Source of the DNA: Kordia algicida OT-1
GTDB lineage: Bacteria > Bacteroidota > Bacteroidia > Flavobacteriales > Flavobacteriaceae
Direction: 5' to 3'
Length of the DNA stretch: 64,000 nt
NCBI RefSeq assembly: GCF_000154725.1
Contig: NZ_DS544873.1
Coordinates: forward strand, 4,065,085-4,129,084
A model generated the notes under the pieces. It ran no database searches, was not told the origin of the DNA, and was given only the letters and a program-made list of their open reading frames with translations. Both the position numbers and the translations under genes were made by a program. Shown in pieces: positions 26,801 to 34,162 of the stretch. The stretch's first letter is position 1; each line of letters begins with the position of its first letter.

Positions 26801-28200
26801 TCTGTGTTATTTGTGGTTGTAACATCTAAAGGTGTACAACCGTTATCACTGCTTAACGTAAATTGTGGATTTACAGGAGCTTCTACACAGATGGTTTGTG
26901 TTGTTGTGTCTATCCCACAGGTATTTCCTGCTGTTAAAGCAATTGTGTATGTTCCTGGAGCTGTAAAATTAATACACAATTCATCTGAACCACTAGACCA
27001 TAAATTTGTATTTGTAGTATCAAAATCATCTCCTAATTGGGAGCCATTTCCTAATGTAAATGTATTTGGAGATATATCCCAAACGATACTTGGGCTGGTG
27101 TCACAACTTCCGTTTCCACCATTAATTTCATTCCCTGTTGATGAATTTTGGAAGCAAACTTCAGTATCCGTACAGACAATATCAGTTGGACCTGAAAATT
27201 CAGCTTCAGCTTGAGTTGCTACGTAAATAGGTACTAGTTGAACTTCAGTGCTTCTACATAAATTCTCTGCAACCATAGTTGCAGAAAACGAATTTGAAAA
27301 GCCATTACTGCTTGTTCCACACGAAGAAGTGGTAAATACATGCGTTATATTTTCTGGTGGAGGATGATTGTATACTTCATCAGGCGAGCCATCATTAAAG
27401 GAAATAGTGTAAGTTGTTTCTGGAGGATTATTTTCAGTCCCATCAATAGGAATTGTTAATGAAGATCCACTACATATCACTCCATCATTACCAGCACTTC
27501 CAAATAGAACAGCTGGATTTGAACCTATAAATACAATATACTCTTGTACAGTGGTGCAATTATTATTTCCTTCAATGGTATAAATCATATTGTAAGTTCC
27601 TGGTGCATAATCGTGATCTAGTAGTCCCCAATCACTTCCCACGAAATTCGGTGTACCGTCTCCCCAATCGATTGTATAATTTATATTGATAGTGTTTCTC
27701 GTGCTAGAAGCATTAGAGAATGATAGTGTTGGACCAGAACTATCGCATAAACTAAATACAGGTGTTCCGTCAGGTGCTTCTCCTTCTCCTGGACCATTAA
27801 TTTCTGGATCTGGCCCTAAGGTAATATCAATTGTTACTGCTTGACTAGATATTACTGTGGGCATAGGATTCACAGCATCCTGTACTTGCGTCAAAGTATA
27901 CGTAAACGTTCCATCAGTATTTGTAGGAACTTCAATTGTAGCAATATCTCCCGTAGAAGTTACGGTTTGCGATGCGCCAGTACCAATTGTATATGTAAAA
28001 GTATACGGTGCCGTTCCAGCTGAACCCGTAAACGTAATGATAGGCGAATCGTTATATTGACAAACTGTAGTAACATCTACGCTAATAGTTGCATTGGGCA
28101 TTACAACAGAATGATTATGTTCCGAAAAGGACGATGTAGTACTATTTAGCTGTAGTGAAAAGCAAACTAAAAGTATTACATAAAAGTATTTTTTGACCAT
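20887..28200 (-). CDS. SprB-like giant surface adhesin with type IX (CHU_C) C-terminus
   Basis: A 2437-residue secreted, Thr/Ser-rich repeat protein. It has a signal peptide (KYFYVILLVCFSLQLNS), then PKD/Ig-like domains up to about residue 700. A long array of Ig-like modules follows, each centred on a QYQW[FY]SNT-like core and YYYC-like strand. After these come six to seven SprB repeats, with motifs such as ISCFGANDGEI, SGGT and ITEP. It ends with a PKD-like domain (VSWDFGDGNFSNEENPIHSY) and the gliding-motility C-terminal domain (IMPNAFTPNEDGLNDRF... WDGKVKDEFVENGNYYY), which is the type IX sorting signal. Part of the Ig array is duplicated with a period of about 1.45 kb. It forms a pair with the PorP/SprF gene. 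Expected role: surface adhesion or gliding. Confidence 0.93.
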   Translation of the reverse strand: MVKKYFYVILLVCFSLQLNSTTSSFSEHNHSVVMPNATISVDVTTVCQYNDSPIITFTGSAGTAPYTFTYTIGTGASQTVTSTGDIATIEVPTNTDGTFTYTLTQVQDAVNPMPTVISSQAVTIDITLGPDPEINGPGEGEAPDGTPVFSLCDSSGPTLSFSNASSTRNTININYTIDWGDGTPNFVGSDWGLLDHDYAPGTYNMIYTIEGNNNCTTVQEYIVFIGSNPAVLFGSAGNDGVICSGSSLTIPIDGTENNPPETTYTISFNDGSPDEVYNHPPPENITHVFTTSSCGTSSNGFSNSFSATMVAENLCRSTEVQLVPIYVATQAEAEFSGPTDIVCTDTEVCFQNSSTGNEINGGNGSCDTSPSIVWDISPNTFTLGNGSQLGDDFDTTNTNLWSSGSDELCINFTAPGTYTIALTAGNTCGIDTTTQTICVEAPVNPQFTLSSDNGCTPLDVTTTNNTDESTSCNPPTYEWQVTYTADFCGTGPEVWSFTNGTSATSANPSFNFVTPGTYTIQLIGTNEACGSETSSQQVIVKQPPTVSINPIDDLCNANSINPTAMIANCTDDPSSVTYSWQFAGANTTSSNLESPGTIDYPSPGTYTVTLQVTNDCGVSEMAMETFTIQEVPVITNTDLTQDICSGASSAEINLTSTNPSTTYTWTATATAGISGFITAGTSSTIPSQIITTSNTSSGTVTYTVTPSINGCDGTAVDFIITVNPAPEITTQPQSSTVCQNGTPITLSVATSGVSAQYQWFSNTIDSNTGGTPIAGATNADFDPPTGTVGVLYYYCEITFTSGGCSSLNSQTARVEVTPNASITSQPTATQSLCVGSTIDSPLSVAFTGGTGTVSYQWFSNTTNSNTGGTSISGATNSDYTPPTFTTAGNYYYYVELSFAGSGCDDIISDVAEIIVVDLPIINMQPLVTQSLCQNTPSQLLEVQASGGLGTFSYQWFSNTSNSNIGGTVIAGETNSTFTPPTNTVGTLYYYCVISQAASESCIVTSDTAEVIVNAAPLINSQPQSQELCLGDVINTLTVSYANGVGTPTYQWYSNTVDDTTSGTAITGETTDSYTPDVSAVSTTYYYCIITFASGGCPEVTSNTAEIIVNETPSVSNFTETLCSGNSFTIIPDTSNGDIVPTNTTYTWGTPAISPSGSVTGATAETTPQTEISQFLTNTTDAVATVTYTVTPSAGNCDGTPFTIEITLNAAPEVTMQPQPSTVCIDGTPNTLSITLGNTSDTPQYQWYSNTTDSTTGGTPIAGATTADYDPPTDTIGEIYYYCEITFTSGGCSLITSQTALVTVTPNATITDQPTMTESLCVGSTIDSPLSVVFTDGTGTVSYQWFSNTTNSNTGGTAIAGATNADYTPPVYTTAGTFYYYVALSFAGSGCNDVISDVAEVVVVDAPVIDVQPIASQTLCQNSVPQDLEVQASGGLGTFTYQWFSNTVNSNTGGTAITGETNAIFTPPTTTVGTLYYYCTVSQAASESCTATSNPSEVIINLGPQIDAQPQSQELCTADTVNALTINYSNGVGTPTYQWYSNTVNDTTTGTAITGATTDSYTPDTSLQGTTYYYCIITFSSGGCSEIISDTAEIIVNETPSVSNFTETICSGNSFTITPDASNGDIVPTNTTYTWSAPTIVPAGSITGASAENTPQTNISQTLTNTTTSSATVTYTVTPTAGICEGTPFTVEITVNPAISANTTITQIDCFGANNGEIVTNISGGVPFTTGTPYIISWTGPNGFTASDPTISNLVPGDYTLSVQDEGGCPFSETYTIAEPEELIVTVDDENSISCFGANDGEILVTVTGGTLDYVYNWTRNGIAFSMDEDISNLSAATYELTVTDANGCGPVIQSFVITEPDELMASVANQTNVACFGETSGAIDINVTGGTPTETAPGVFEYTYAWTGPNGFTSNSQNIDNLAGGTYNLSVTDENGCDDTLSVVLMQPDEIVITTEATELMCFGDNDAMITITDISGGSGSYTITWSNFGEGMMQNNLSAGDYTITVTDSNDCTAAVTVTIEAPPIFTIEPVVQQISCFGANDGSINLNFQGGQDPIEFEWADDPNAGVERNNLGPGTYTINIVDGTPCTITETFIIIEPAELTLSANITNALDCDDASSGAINLLISGGSEPFMVSWSNGATTEDLDNITAGDYLVTVVDANGCEATDTYTIIRPPEIIIDVDTETIVNCNAFTASQRFTAQVSGGVPPYTLNWSSGTVTGANDEMMTTSQNGLVILEATDGLGCVSNYTFEVDIPEYSDADFSLTSTAFETFGIYSQIDPIQFTNTTTGDYTNVSWDFGDGNFSNEENPIHSYSSPGAYTVVQTVTFPEGCVYTKVITLLIEKGYKLIMPNAFTPNEDGLNDRFKPVFIGLDEMELNIYDTWGSLIYSETGDNIQGWDGKVKDEFVENGNYYYTFTAKTFFGTTVREKGPLTLIL

Positions 28201-28619
28201 ATAAAAACTTATCTAATTGTTGGACAATCGTGTTTTATCAAAAAAAGATAAAGTGTTAATTTTTTTAACATTTAAATGTACTCAATATCTTTCATAAATG
28301 TAAGAATCATTGTGGTAAATTGTGAATATTATATTCGTTTTCAAAATAATTCAATTAAATCCATTTATTTTTACGGATTCCCATATTTGAAACACTTTTC
28401 ATTATTTCTTAATATTCTATGTATTAGTTAAGGCTAAATTAACATAGCATTATTGTTCATGAAACATCATATTGGATGATTTTTTATCTCCTGATTTTTA
28501 AGGAAACAACACTTCAAACTCAATTCACGACAATTCAACAAAAAGTGATTGTATCTTAACACAAACTACAGCACTTTTGAAGCATCAATCAAAAAACGAA
28601 CACTAAAAATTAAAAAATT
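28201..28619. other. 419-base gap between divergent adhesin and ABA4-like operons
   Basis: AT-rich, with no coding potential seen. Near the adhesin start are two small inverted repeats (ATTGT-TGG-ACAAT at 28216-28228; TTTATC-N7-GATAAA at 28334-28352 is not seen elsewhere, its actual position being 28234-28252). The right copy of the 71-base direct repeat occupies 28539-28609. Neither start has a perfect TAnnTTTG box. Confidence 0.5.
28539..28609 (+). repeat. Direct repeat, right copy, in the leader of the 28620 operon
   Basis: About 87% identical by eye to 19790-19860 in the same orientation. It ends 10 bases before the ATG of the ABA4-like gene, so this copy forms its 5' leader. Confidence 0.7.
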
Positions 28620-29048
28620 ATGACACCATCAGAAGTTTTTAAAATTGTCGGAATGCTTGCCATGCCGATGTGGGTTTTACTCATCTTTCTTCCCAAATGG
28701 AAAGTAACACGATTCCTAATCGATTATAAAATTATTCCCATTATCTTATCCATAATCTATGCAATTTACATTGTAAAATCACTTGTTGCTGGCGGTATGA
28801 TGGATTTTGGAAGTCTCCAATCGGTCATGCAGCTATTCACGGTAGAAAATGCAGTCTTAGCAGGATGGATTCACTATTTAGCCTTCGATTTATTAGTCGG
28901 TATGTGGATCGTCAATCAAAACAAAACCCTGAAAATTCATCCAATCATTATTGCAACCTGCTTACTCGGAACCTTTATGTTTGGTCCAGTCGGATTCCTT
29001 GTATTTATGATTCTCAAAACATTCAAACTTAAAAAAGTGCCATCATGA
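28620..29048 (+). CDS. ABA4-like (DUF4281) membrane protein
   Basis: A 142-residue protein with four hydrophobic helices. The sequence around LPKWKVTRFLIDYKIIPIILSIIYAIY and FTVENAVLAGWIHYLAFDLLVGMWIV matches the ABA4/DUF4281 family, named after a plant carotenoid (neoxanthin) factor; the bacterial role is unclear. It is the first gene of an operon with the next three: it overlaps the second by 4 bases. A carotenoid-related or membrane-stress role is only a guess. Confidence 0.8.
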   Translation: MTPSEVFKIVGMLAMPMWVLLIFLPKWKVTRFLIDYKIIPIILSIIYAIYIVKSLVAGGMMDFGSLQSVMQLFTVENAVLAGWIHYLAFDLLVGMWIVNQNKTLKIHPIIIATCLLGTFMFGPVGFLVFMILKTFKLKKVPS

Positions 29049-29845
29049 AACTACTCAAACACATATTTAGTACGGTAAAAAAGGAAAGTCCTATACTATT
29101 TACCATTGTCATGATGCATTTTCTAGGTGCTGTCGTTTGTATTGGCGGAATTCTAATTGACGAAAGAACTCTCATGGGAATCAACGTTTGGATAAAACCT
29201 TTTAAATTCTGTATTTCTGGCGGAATTTACATCTTGACAGTAGGTTTTTTAATGACAAAATATCCGTATTCCACCAAAAAGAAAAACATCCTAAACAATA
29301 TTGTTTCGTGGACGTTATTACTAGAAATCGGAATCATTTTCTACCAAGCAGCACGTGGTGTTCGCTCGCATTACAATCAAGATTCATTATTTGACGGATT
29401 GCTTTTTGCTGCCATGGGAATATTAATTGCTATCAATGTATTACTCATGATTTTGTTTGCCTTTGATGCAGCACGACTAAAAATGAAAGTCGCAAAACCT
29501 GTACAAGTTGCCATTTTCATGGGATGGATTGTCGTAATCGTTGGAAGTTGGGTTGGCGGACAAATGATTGGGCAACTTGCACACAATGTCGGAGTCGCCG
29601 ATGGCGGAGAAGGTTTGCCTATCTTAAATTGGAGTACAGTTGCGGGCGATTTACGCGTTGCCCATTTCTTCGGATTGCATGGTATTCAAATAATTCCGTT
29701 ATTCGCATGGATGCTGGTCAAAAAATGGAAAACTACGAATACAAAACAAGTCATTGCAGTCATCATTTTTGGATTGCTATTTTCTGCTTGGATTGCGTAC
29801 ATGTTTTATCAAGCAAAACAAGGAATGCCACTCATTAAACTATAG
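29045..29845 (+). CDS. Multi-pass membrane protein of unknown function
   Basis: A 266-residue protein with about seven membrane helices. Conserved-looking polar residues sit in or next to helices: FKFCISGGIYILTVGF, FYQAARGVRSHYN and RVAHFFGLHGIQIIPLFAW (two His in a helix, which could ligate haem or metal). No family is named. It overlaps the ABA4-like gene by 4 bases and is followed 6 bases later by the histidine kinase, so it may be part of the sensing unit or its target. Confidence 0.75.
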   Translation: MKLLKHIFSTVKKESPILFTIVMMHFLGAVVCIGGILIDERTLMGINVWIKPFKFCISGGIYILTVGFLMTKYPYSTKKKNILNNIVSWTLLLEIGIIFYQAARGVRSHYNQDSLFDGLLFAAMGILIAINVLLMILFAFDAARLKMKVAKPVQVAIFMGWIVVIVGSWVGGQMIGQLAHNVGVADGGEGLPILNWSTVAGDLRVAHFFGLHGIQIIPLFAWMLVKKWKTTNTKQVIAVIIFGLLFSAWIAYMFYQAKQGMPLIKL

Positions 29846-29851
29846 GCAATT

Positions 29852-30916
29852 ATGAAGCTTCTCAACAAGGAAAAACGCTTAAAATACATAGGTTTCAATG
29901 ACATTTGGTTCGTTGTTTTCGGAATTATTATTCTAAGTTTTGTAACAGACTATCTATTCAACAACTCATTTGCACGCTTCCCTTTTTGGGAAGCCATTGT
30001 TCATTGGAGTATTTCTTTCGGTTTCTCAGTTACTAATTGGTTTGTCATGCGTTTCAATTTTATTTTTCTGCGAAAGAAATTTACCAAAGTGGAAGATGTT
30101 GGCAAACGTGCATTACTACTCTTTCTTTCTATCGTTGTTACGGTTACGTTGATTGACGCGCTTGGCGGAATTATCATTGGTTACATATACAATCAAACCT
30201 ATTATTTTACTGAACGTTTTCAAGTCTTATTACCGATCATCATTATCAGTATGATGGTCATGGCAATTTATGAAGCGATTTACTTTTACATTCAACTCAA
30301 AAAATCAATTCGGGAAGAAGAACAAGCAAAACAAGTAGTGGTCTTGGCACAATTAGATGCGTTACGCAATCAGGCGCAACCGCACTTTTTCTTTAACAGT
30401 TTAAACACCTTGCGTGATATCATCGATCAAAACTCAAAAGAAGATGCCAAACAATTTGTTGACAAACTCTCTGATGTGTACCGATTTATTCTAGATGCAG
30501 GAAATGCAAACCTAATTCCATTGCGGGACGAACTCAAATTTGCTCGCGCGTACATTCACATTCAAAAAGAACGTTTTGGCGACAATCTCAAACTCAATTG
30601 GCAATTGCCTGAAACGACTTTGGATCGAATGATTGTTCCGATGAGTTTGCAATTATTACTCGAAAATGCTATAAAACATAATGTAATTTCACGATCAAAA
30701 CCACTTATTATTACTGTTAAAATTGAAAACGATCATATAATTGTACACAATAAAAAGCAACCTAAATCCACACAATTGCCTTCCACAAAATTAGGATTAA
30801 TTAATATTGAAAAAAGGCAAGCATTAATCTCAAACAAACTACCAAAAATTACCAATACTGGAAAAGAATTTACCGTAGCAATACCATTACTAACCACATC
30901 AGACCTAAAAGCATAA
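29852..30916 (+). CDS. LytS/YehU-type sensor histidine kinase
   Basis: A 354-residue membrane histidine kinase: four N-terminal helices, then a linker coiled coil (KKSIREEEQAKQVVVLAQLDALRNQ). The His_kinase motif QAQPHFFFNSLNTL carries the phospho-acceptor His, and a compact HATPase domain follows (N-box LLLENAIKHNV, G-box KLGLINIEKRQAL). No extracytoplasmic sensor domain is visible, so the signal is likely perceived in the membrane. The partner regulator starts 2 bases downstream. Confidence 0.93.
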   Translation: MKLLNKEKRLKYIGFNDIWFVVFGIIILSFVTDYLFNNSFARFPFWEAIVHWSISFGFSVTNWFVMRFNFIFLRKKFTKVEDVGKRALLLFLSIVVTVTLIDALGGIIIGYIYNQTYYFTERFQVLLPIIIISMMVMAIYEAIYFYIQLKKSIREEEQAKQVVVLAQLDALRNQAQPHFFFNSLNTLRDIIDQNSKEDAKQFVDKLSDVYRFILDAGNANLIPLRDELKFARAYIHIQKERFGDNLKLNWQLPETTLDRMIVPMSLQLLLENAIKHNVISRSKPLIITVKIENDHIIVHNKKQPKSTQLPSTKLGLINIEKRQALISNKLPKITNTGKEFTVAIPLLTTSDLKA

Positions 30917-30918
30917 GC

Positions 30919-31689
30919 ATGAACATACTCATCATCGAAGACGAATTTCGCGCGGCAAATCAGTTGCAAAACATGCTCAAAACCTGTGATTTTGAATATA
31001 ACTTACTCGATATTATTGATACGGTTGAAGATGCTGTAACTTGGTTTCAAACTCACAAAATGCCAAACTTAGTATTTATGGACATTCAATTGGCAGATGG
31101 TTTAAGCTTTGAAATTTTCCAAAAAGTAGAAGTAGAAGCGCCAATTATATTTACCACAGCGTTTGACCAATATGCAATTCAGGCGTTTAAAGTAAATAGT
31201 GTTGATTATTTACTAAAACCAATTCAGAAAGAAGACGTACAAAAAGCACTTGAAAAATTCAACAAATCCAATCAGTCGCAACACATAGAAACTTCAGTAT
31301 TAAAACAATTACTAACAAGCATACAAACGCAAACCGAACAGAAAAACGCCAAAAAACGAAATGGTTTATTAGTCAAAGAAGGAACAGGTTTTGTGCAAAT
31401 AAAAATTGCCGATTTACTTTATGTATATTCGGAAGATAGTGTGACTTTTGGCGTAACCGAAAGTAAGCGTTATGTGATTGATGAAACCATCGATCAGTTA
31501 TTCAACTCATTCGATCACGATCAATTTTACAAAATAAATCGCGGACAAATCGTTGCCAAAAACGCCATTCAAAAAATAAATCCGTATTTCAATCATCGTG
31601 TCAAACTATCGGTTTCCAAAGAACGCGATCAAGAATTTATTGTGAGTCGTCAAAAAACGAGTGATTTTAAAGCGTGGATGAATCAGTAG
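30919..31689 (+). CDS. LytTR-family response regulator
   Basis: A 256-residue regulator: receiver domain (residues 1-120) with acidic pocket EDE (7-9) and phospho-acceptor Asp55 in LVFMDIQL, Thr in FTTAFDQYA and Lys in LLKPI. A LytTR DNA-binding domain occupies about 150-256 (LLVKEGTGFVQIKIADLLYVYSEDSVTF...FYKINRGQIVAKNAIQKI). It works with the kinase just upstream. LytTR proteins bind direct repeats. Targets are unknown, though its own operon is the natural first candidate. Confidence 0.94.
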   Translation: MNILIIEDEFRAANQLQNMLKTCDFEYNLLDIIDTVEDAVTWFQTHKMPNLVFMDIQLADGLSFEIFQKVEVEAPIIFTTAFDQYAIQAFKVNSVDYLLKPIQKEDVQKALEKFNKSNQSQHIETSVLKQLLTSIQTQTEQKNAKKRNGLLVKEGTGFVQIKIADLLYVYSEDSVTFGVTESKRYVIDETIDQLFNSFDHDQFYKINRGQIVAKNAIQKINPYFNHRVKLSVSKERDQEFIVSRQKTSDFKAWMNQ

Positions 31690-31752
31690 TAATTGCATAA
31701 GAAGCTAAAAAAAATACGCAATTAACTTATAAATTGGTATTTTCGTCTTGCA

Positions 31753-32841
31753 ATGCCAAAAAAACTCAAAGTCATCCTCATAAATATTTCCTTTCTGTTG
31801 ATAGGAATCTTGCTCCTCGAACTATTTTTCGGCGGATGGTTTAGTAATAGCAATCAATTGAGCAACTTAGGAATCATCAGAGATGCCAAATTTGAGTTTG
31901 ATGTCAGCGAACTGTACGACACCAAAACTCCAACAATTACGTATACAAGAGACAAGTATGGCTTGCGTGGAATTTCGTCGTACAATCAACCTGGAAAAAT
32001 AAAAATTCTAACTGTTGGTGGAAGCACCACCGATCAACGATACATAGACGATTCCCAAACATGGCAAGAAGTCTTAGAAAAAGAATTCCGAAAAAACGGA
32101 GAAGAAACCTATATTTCCAATGCTGGTGTTGATGGACAATCAACGTACGGACACTTAAAAAGTACGGAAATATGGTTTCCAAAAATAGAAAAACTACAAC
32201 CTGAAATTATTCTATTTTACGTCGGAATCAATGATTTTTACAAAGTCAGTAGCGATTCGGAATACGACAATATCAAAGAACTTGAAAATCCTGGAATCAA
32301 AAGTCACATCAAAGACAAATCGGTGTTGTACAATGTATATCGCAAACTTCGCGGAATGCAAAAAGCAAAAAAGTTTGAAGTCGGACATCGTAAAATTAAT
32401 TTTTCAAGGATTCCATTCACCACAGAAGAAATTTTAGACGAAAAACTACTAGAAATTTACAACGAAAAAAACTTAAAAGCTTTCAAAGCGCGCATCAAAA
32501 AGCTGATTGAATATGCAGACAGTATCAACGCACTTCCCTTTTTTATCACACAACCAAGCTTTCATTACAAAATAAGAAATGGCAAAATTTACGGCACGGA
32601 AGCCACCAAATACATTGAAGCAAAATATCCGTACAATGGCATTGGCTATTACAAATTACTCAACAAACTCAACGAAGCCATCAAGGAAGTTTCGGAACCA
32701 GAATTGGTGATCGATTTGACAAATGACGAAGATTGGCATGCTGTCGATTTCTACGATTACTATCACATGACACCAATTGGCACTAAAAAACTAGGGAAAA
32801 AAATCTATCAAAAGCTCAGCGAAATCGAGTTTGTAAAATAG
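31753..32841 (+). CDS. SGNH/GDSL-type hydrolase, membrane anchored
   Basis: A 362-residue protein with one N-terminal membrane helix (VILINISFLLIGILLLELFFGGW) and an exported SGNH hydrolase domain. Block I GGSTTD has Ser91, block II has Gly in NAGVDGQST, block III has Asn in YVGINDF and the His is in YYHMTPIGTKKLG. Such proteins act as esterases or polysaccharide O-acetyl-transfer/esterase partners. It is next to a GT-C-like protein and glycosyltransferases, so a role in surface glycan editing is inferred. Confidence 0.85.
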   Translation: MPKKLKVILINISFLLIGILLLELFFGGWFSNSNQLSNLGIIRDAKFEFDVSELYDTKTPTITYTRDKYGLRGISSYNQPGKIKILTVGGSTTDQRYIDDSQTWQEVLEKEFRKNGEETYISNAGVDGQSTYGHLKSTEIWFPKIEKLQPEIILFYVGINDFYKVSSDSEYDNIKELENPGIKSHIKDKSVLYNVYRKLRGMQKAKKFEVGHRKINFSRIPFTTEEILDEKLLEIYNEKNLKAFKARIKKLIEYADSINALPFFITQPSFHYKIRNGKIYGTEATKYIEAKYPYNGIGYYKLLNKLNEAIKEVSEPELVIDLTNDEDWHAVDFYDYYHMTPIGTKKLGKKIYQKLSEIEFVK

Positions 32842-32881
32842 CAATCTAAAAAATATACATACTTTTACCAAAACGAAAATT

Positions 32882-34162
32882 GTGAAGTGGTTGAAACAAA
32901 AAAGTAACATTGCGATAGGAATTCTATTCCTCATTACGTTTGTCGTGGTACTTCGCAATCCGATTGGCGTTTTCCCCGATTCTCAAGGTTATCTAGAAAT
33001 GCACATTATTCGTACGCCAGGATATCCACTATTTTTAAACGTGTTTCATACTATTTTTGGCGACAATTATCAATTGCCAACAGTCATCTTTCAGGTGTTA
33101 TTTGGTTGTTTTGGCATCTTCTATTTTATCAACAAACTACGCTCGCTACAACTTTTAAACACATTTTTTAGTGTATGTTTTACGCTCGTTTTACTCATGC
33201 CATTTGTATCAGGTTTAAAAATTGTCAACAACATCCTGTCGGAAGCAATATCATACAGTTTATATCTCATAATCATTGCGAAATTCATTGCGTTTTTCAT
33301 CACAAAAAACAAAAAAGAACTCTATTATTCATTGCCTATATTAGGAATTTTACTCATTACACGTTATCAATTTGTCTATCTCATTCCGTTGGCGTTATTG
33401 CTTATTTTTTGGGTAAGTTTCAAAAAAAAGCAGTTCAAGCAATATGGTATTTTAGTACTCTTATTTTTATCGCTTCCGCTGATGACTTCCTTGGCGGATA
33501 AAACCTATCATAAAATAATTCACGGTCATTTTACAAGTACGCCGTGGACAGGAATGAGCATCATTACACCTGTATTATTTGTCGCTGATGCAGAAGATGA
33601 AGCTGTGTTAGAAACGACGCAGGAAAAAGAATTTTTCAAAAAAACACATCACAATCTGGTAGAAGCCAACATGCATATCAGTAAGCTGAATTTGAATCCG
33701 AACGAAACACCAACGTTGTATTACATCAACAATTACGCGAATTTGCAGATGGGACCGATTTTTAAAAATGCTGATGAAATGATGGATGATTCGCAGTCTA
33801 GAATAGAACAATTCATCGCGCTTGACGAATTCACAAAAAAAGTTTCAAAACCATTAATTGCAGACAATTTTACCAAATGGCGACGAATTTACACAGGCAA
33901 CATGATTTTTGGTTTTGGCGGTATGAAACTCGCGTTGCTCTATATTTTTATCGCAATCTGTAGTTTTATTGCGTTACTCAAACGAAACCATAACACATAC
34001 AAAGTTTTATTGCTAATTTCGCTGGCATTAATTGCAAACATTATGATTGTTTCCATCGGAATGCACGCAGTAATCCGATTTACTTTTTACAACGATTGGG
34101 TACTATTTCTCACTATTTTTATTTTATTAAATTCGCTTAACAAAAAACTGTATGAATCCTGA
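32882..34162 (+). CDS. GT-C-like multi-pass membrane protein
   Basis: A 426-residue protein with about ten membrane helices. The first extracytoplasmic loop has FPDSQGYLEMHIIRTPGYPLFL, which resembles the acidic loop of GT-C (PMT/ArnT-type) lipid-phosphosugar glycosyltransferases. A large soluble loop lies at about 215-330. It starts with GTG at 32882; the next in-frame ATG would remove the first helix. Its 3' end overlaps the glycosyltransferase gene by 11 bases, which supports a shared role. Substrate unknown. Confidence 0.65.
   Translation: MKWLKQKSNIAIGILFLITFVVVLRNPIGVFPDSQGYLEMHIIRTPGYPLFLNVFHTIFGDNYQLPTVIFQVLFGCFGIFYFINKLRSLQLLNTFFSVCFTLVLLMPFVSGLKIVNNILSEAISYSLYLIIIAKFIAFFITKNKKELYYSLPILGILLITRYQFVYLIPLALLLIFWVSFKKKQFKQYGILVLLFLSLPLMTSLADKTYHKIIHGHFTSTPWTGMSIITPVLFVADAEDEAVLETTQEKEFFKKTHHNLVEANMHISKLNLNPNETPTLYYINNYANLQMGPIFKNADEMMDDSQSRIEQFIALDEFTKKVSKPLIADNFTKWRRIYTGNMIFGFGGMKLALLYIFIAICSFIALLKRNHNTYKVLLLISLALIANIMIVSIGMHAVIRFTFYNDWVLFLTIFILLNSLNKKLYES

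Noticed and set aside
26804-27214. 136-codon plus-strand ORF within the adhesin region
   Set aside because: Antisense to low-complexity Thr/Ser-rich repeats; Val/Ser/Pro-rich artefact.
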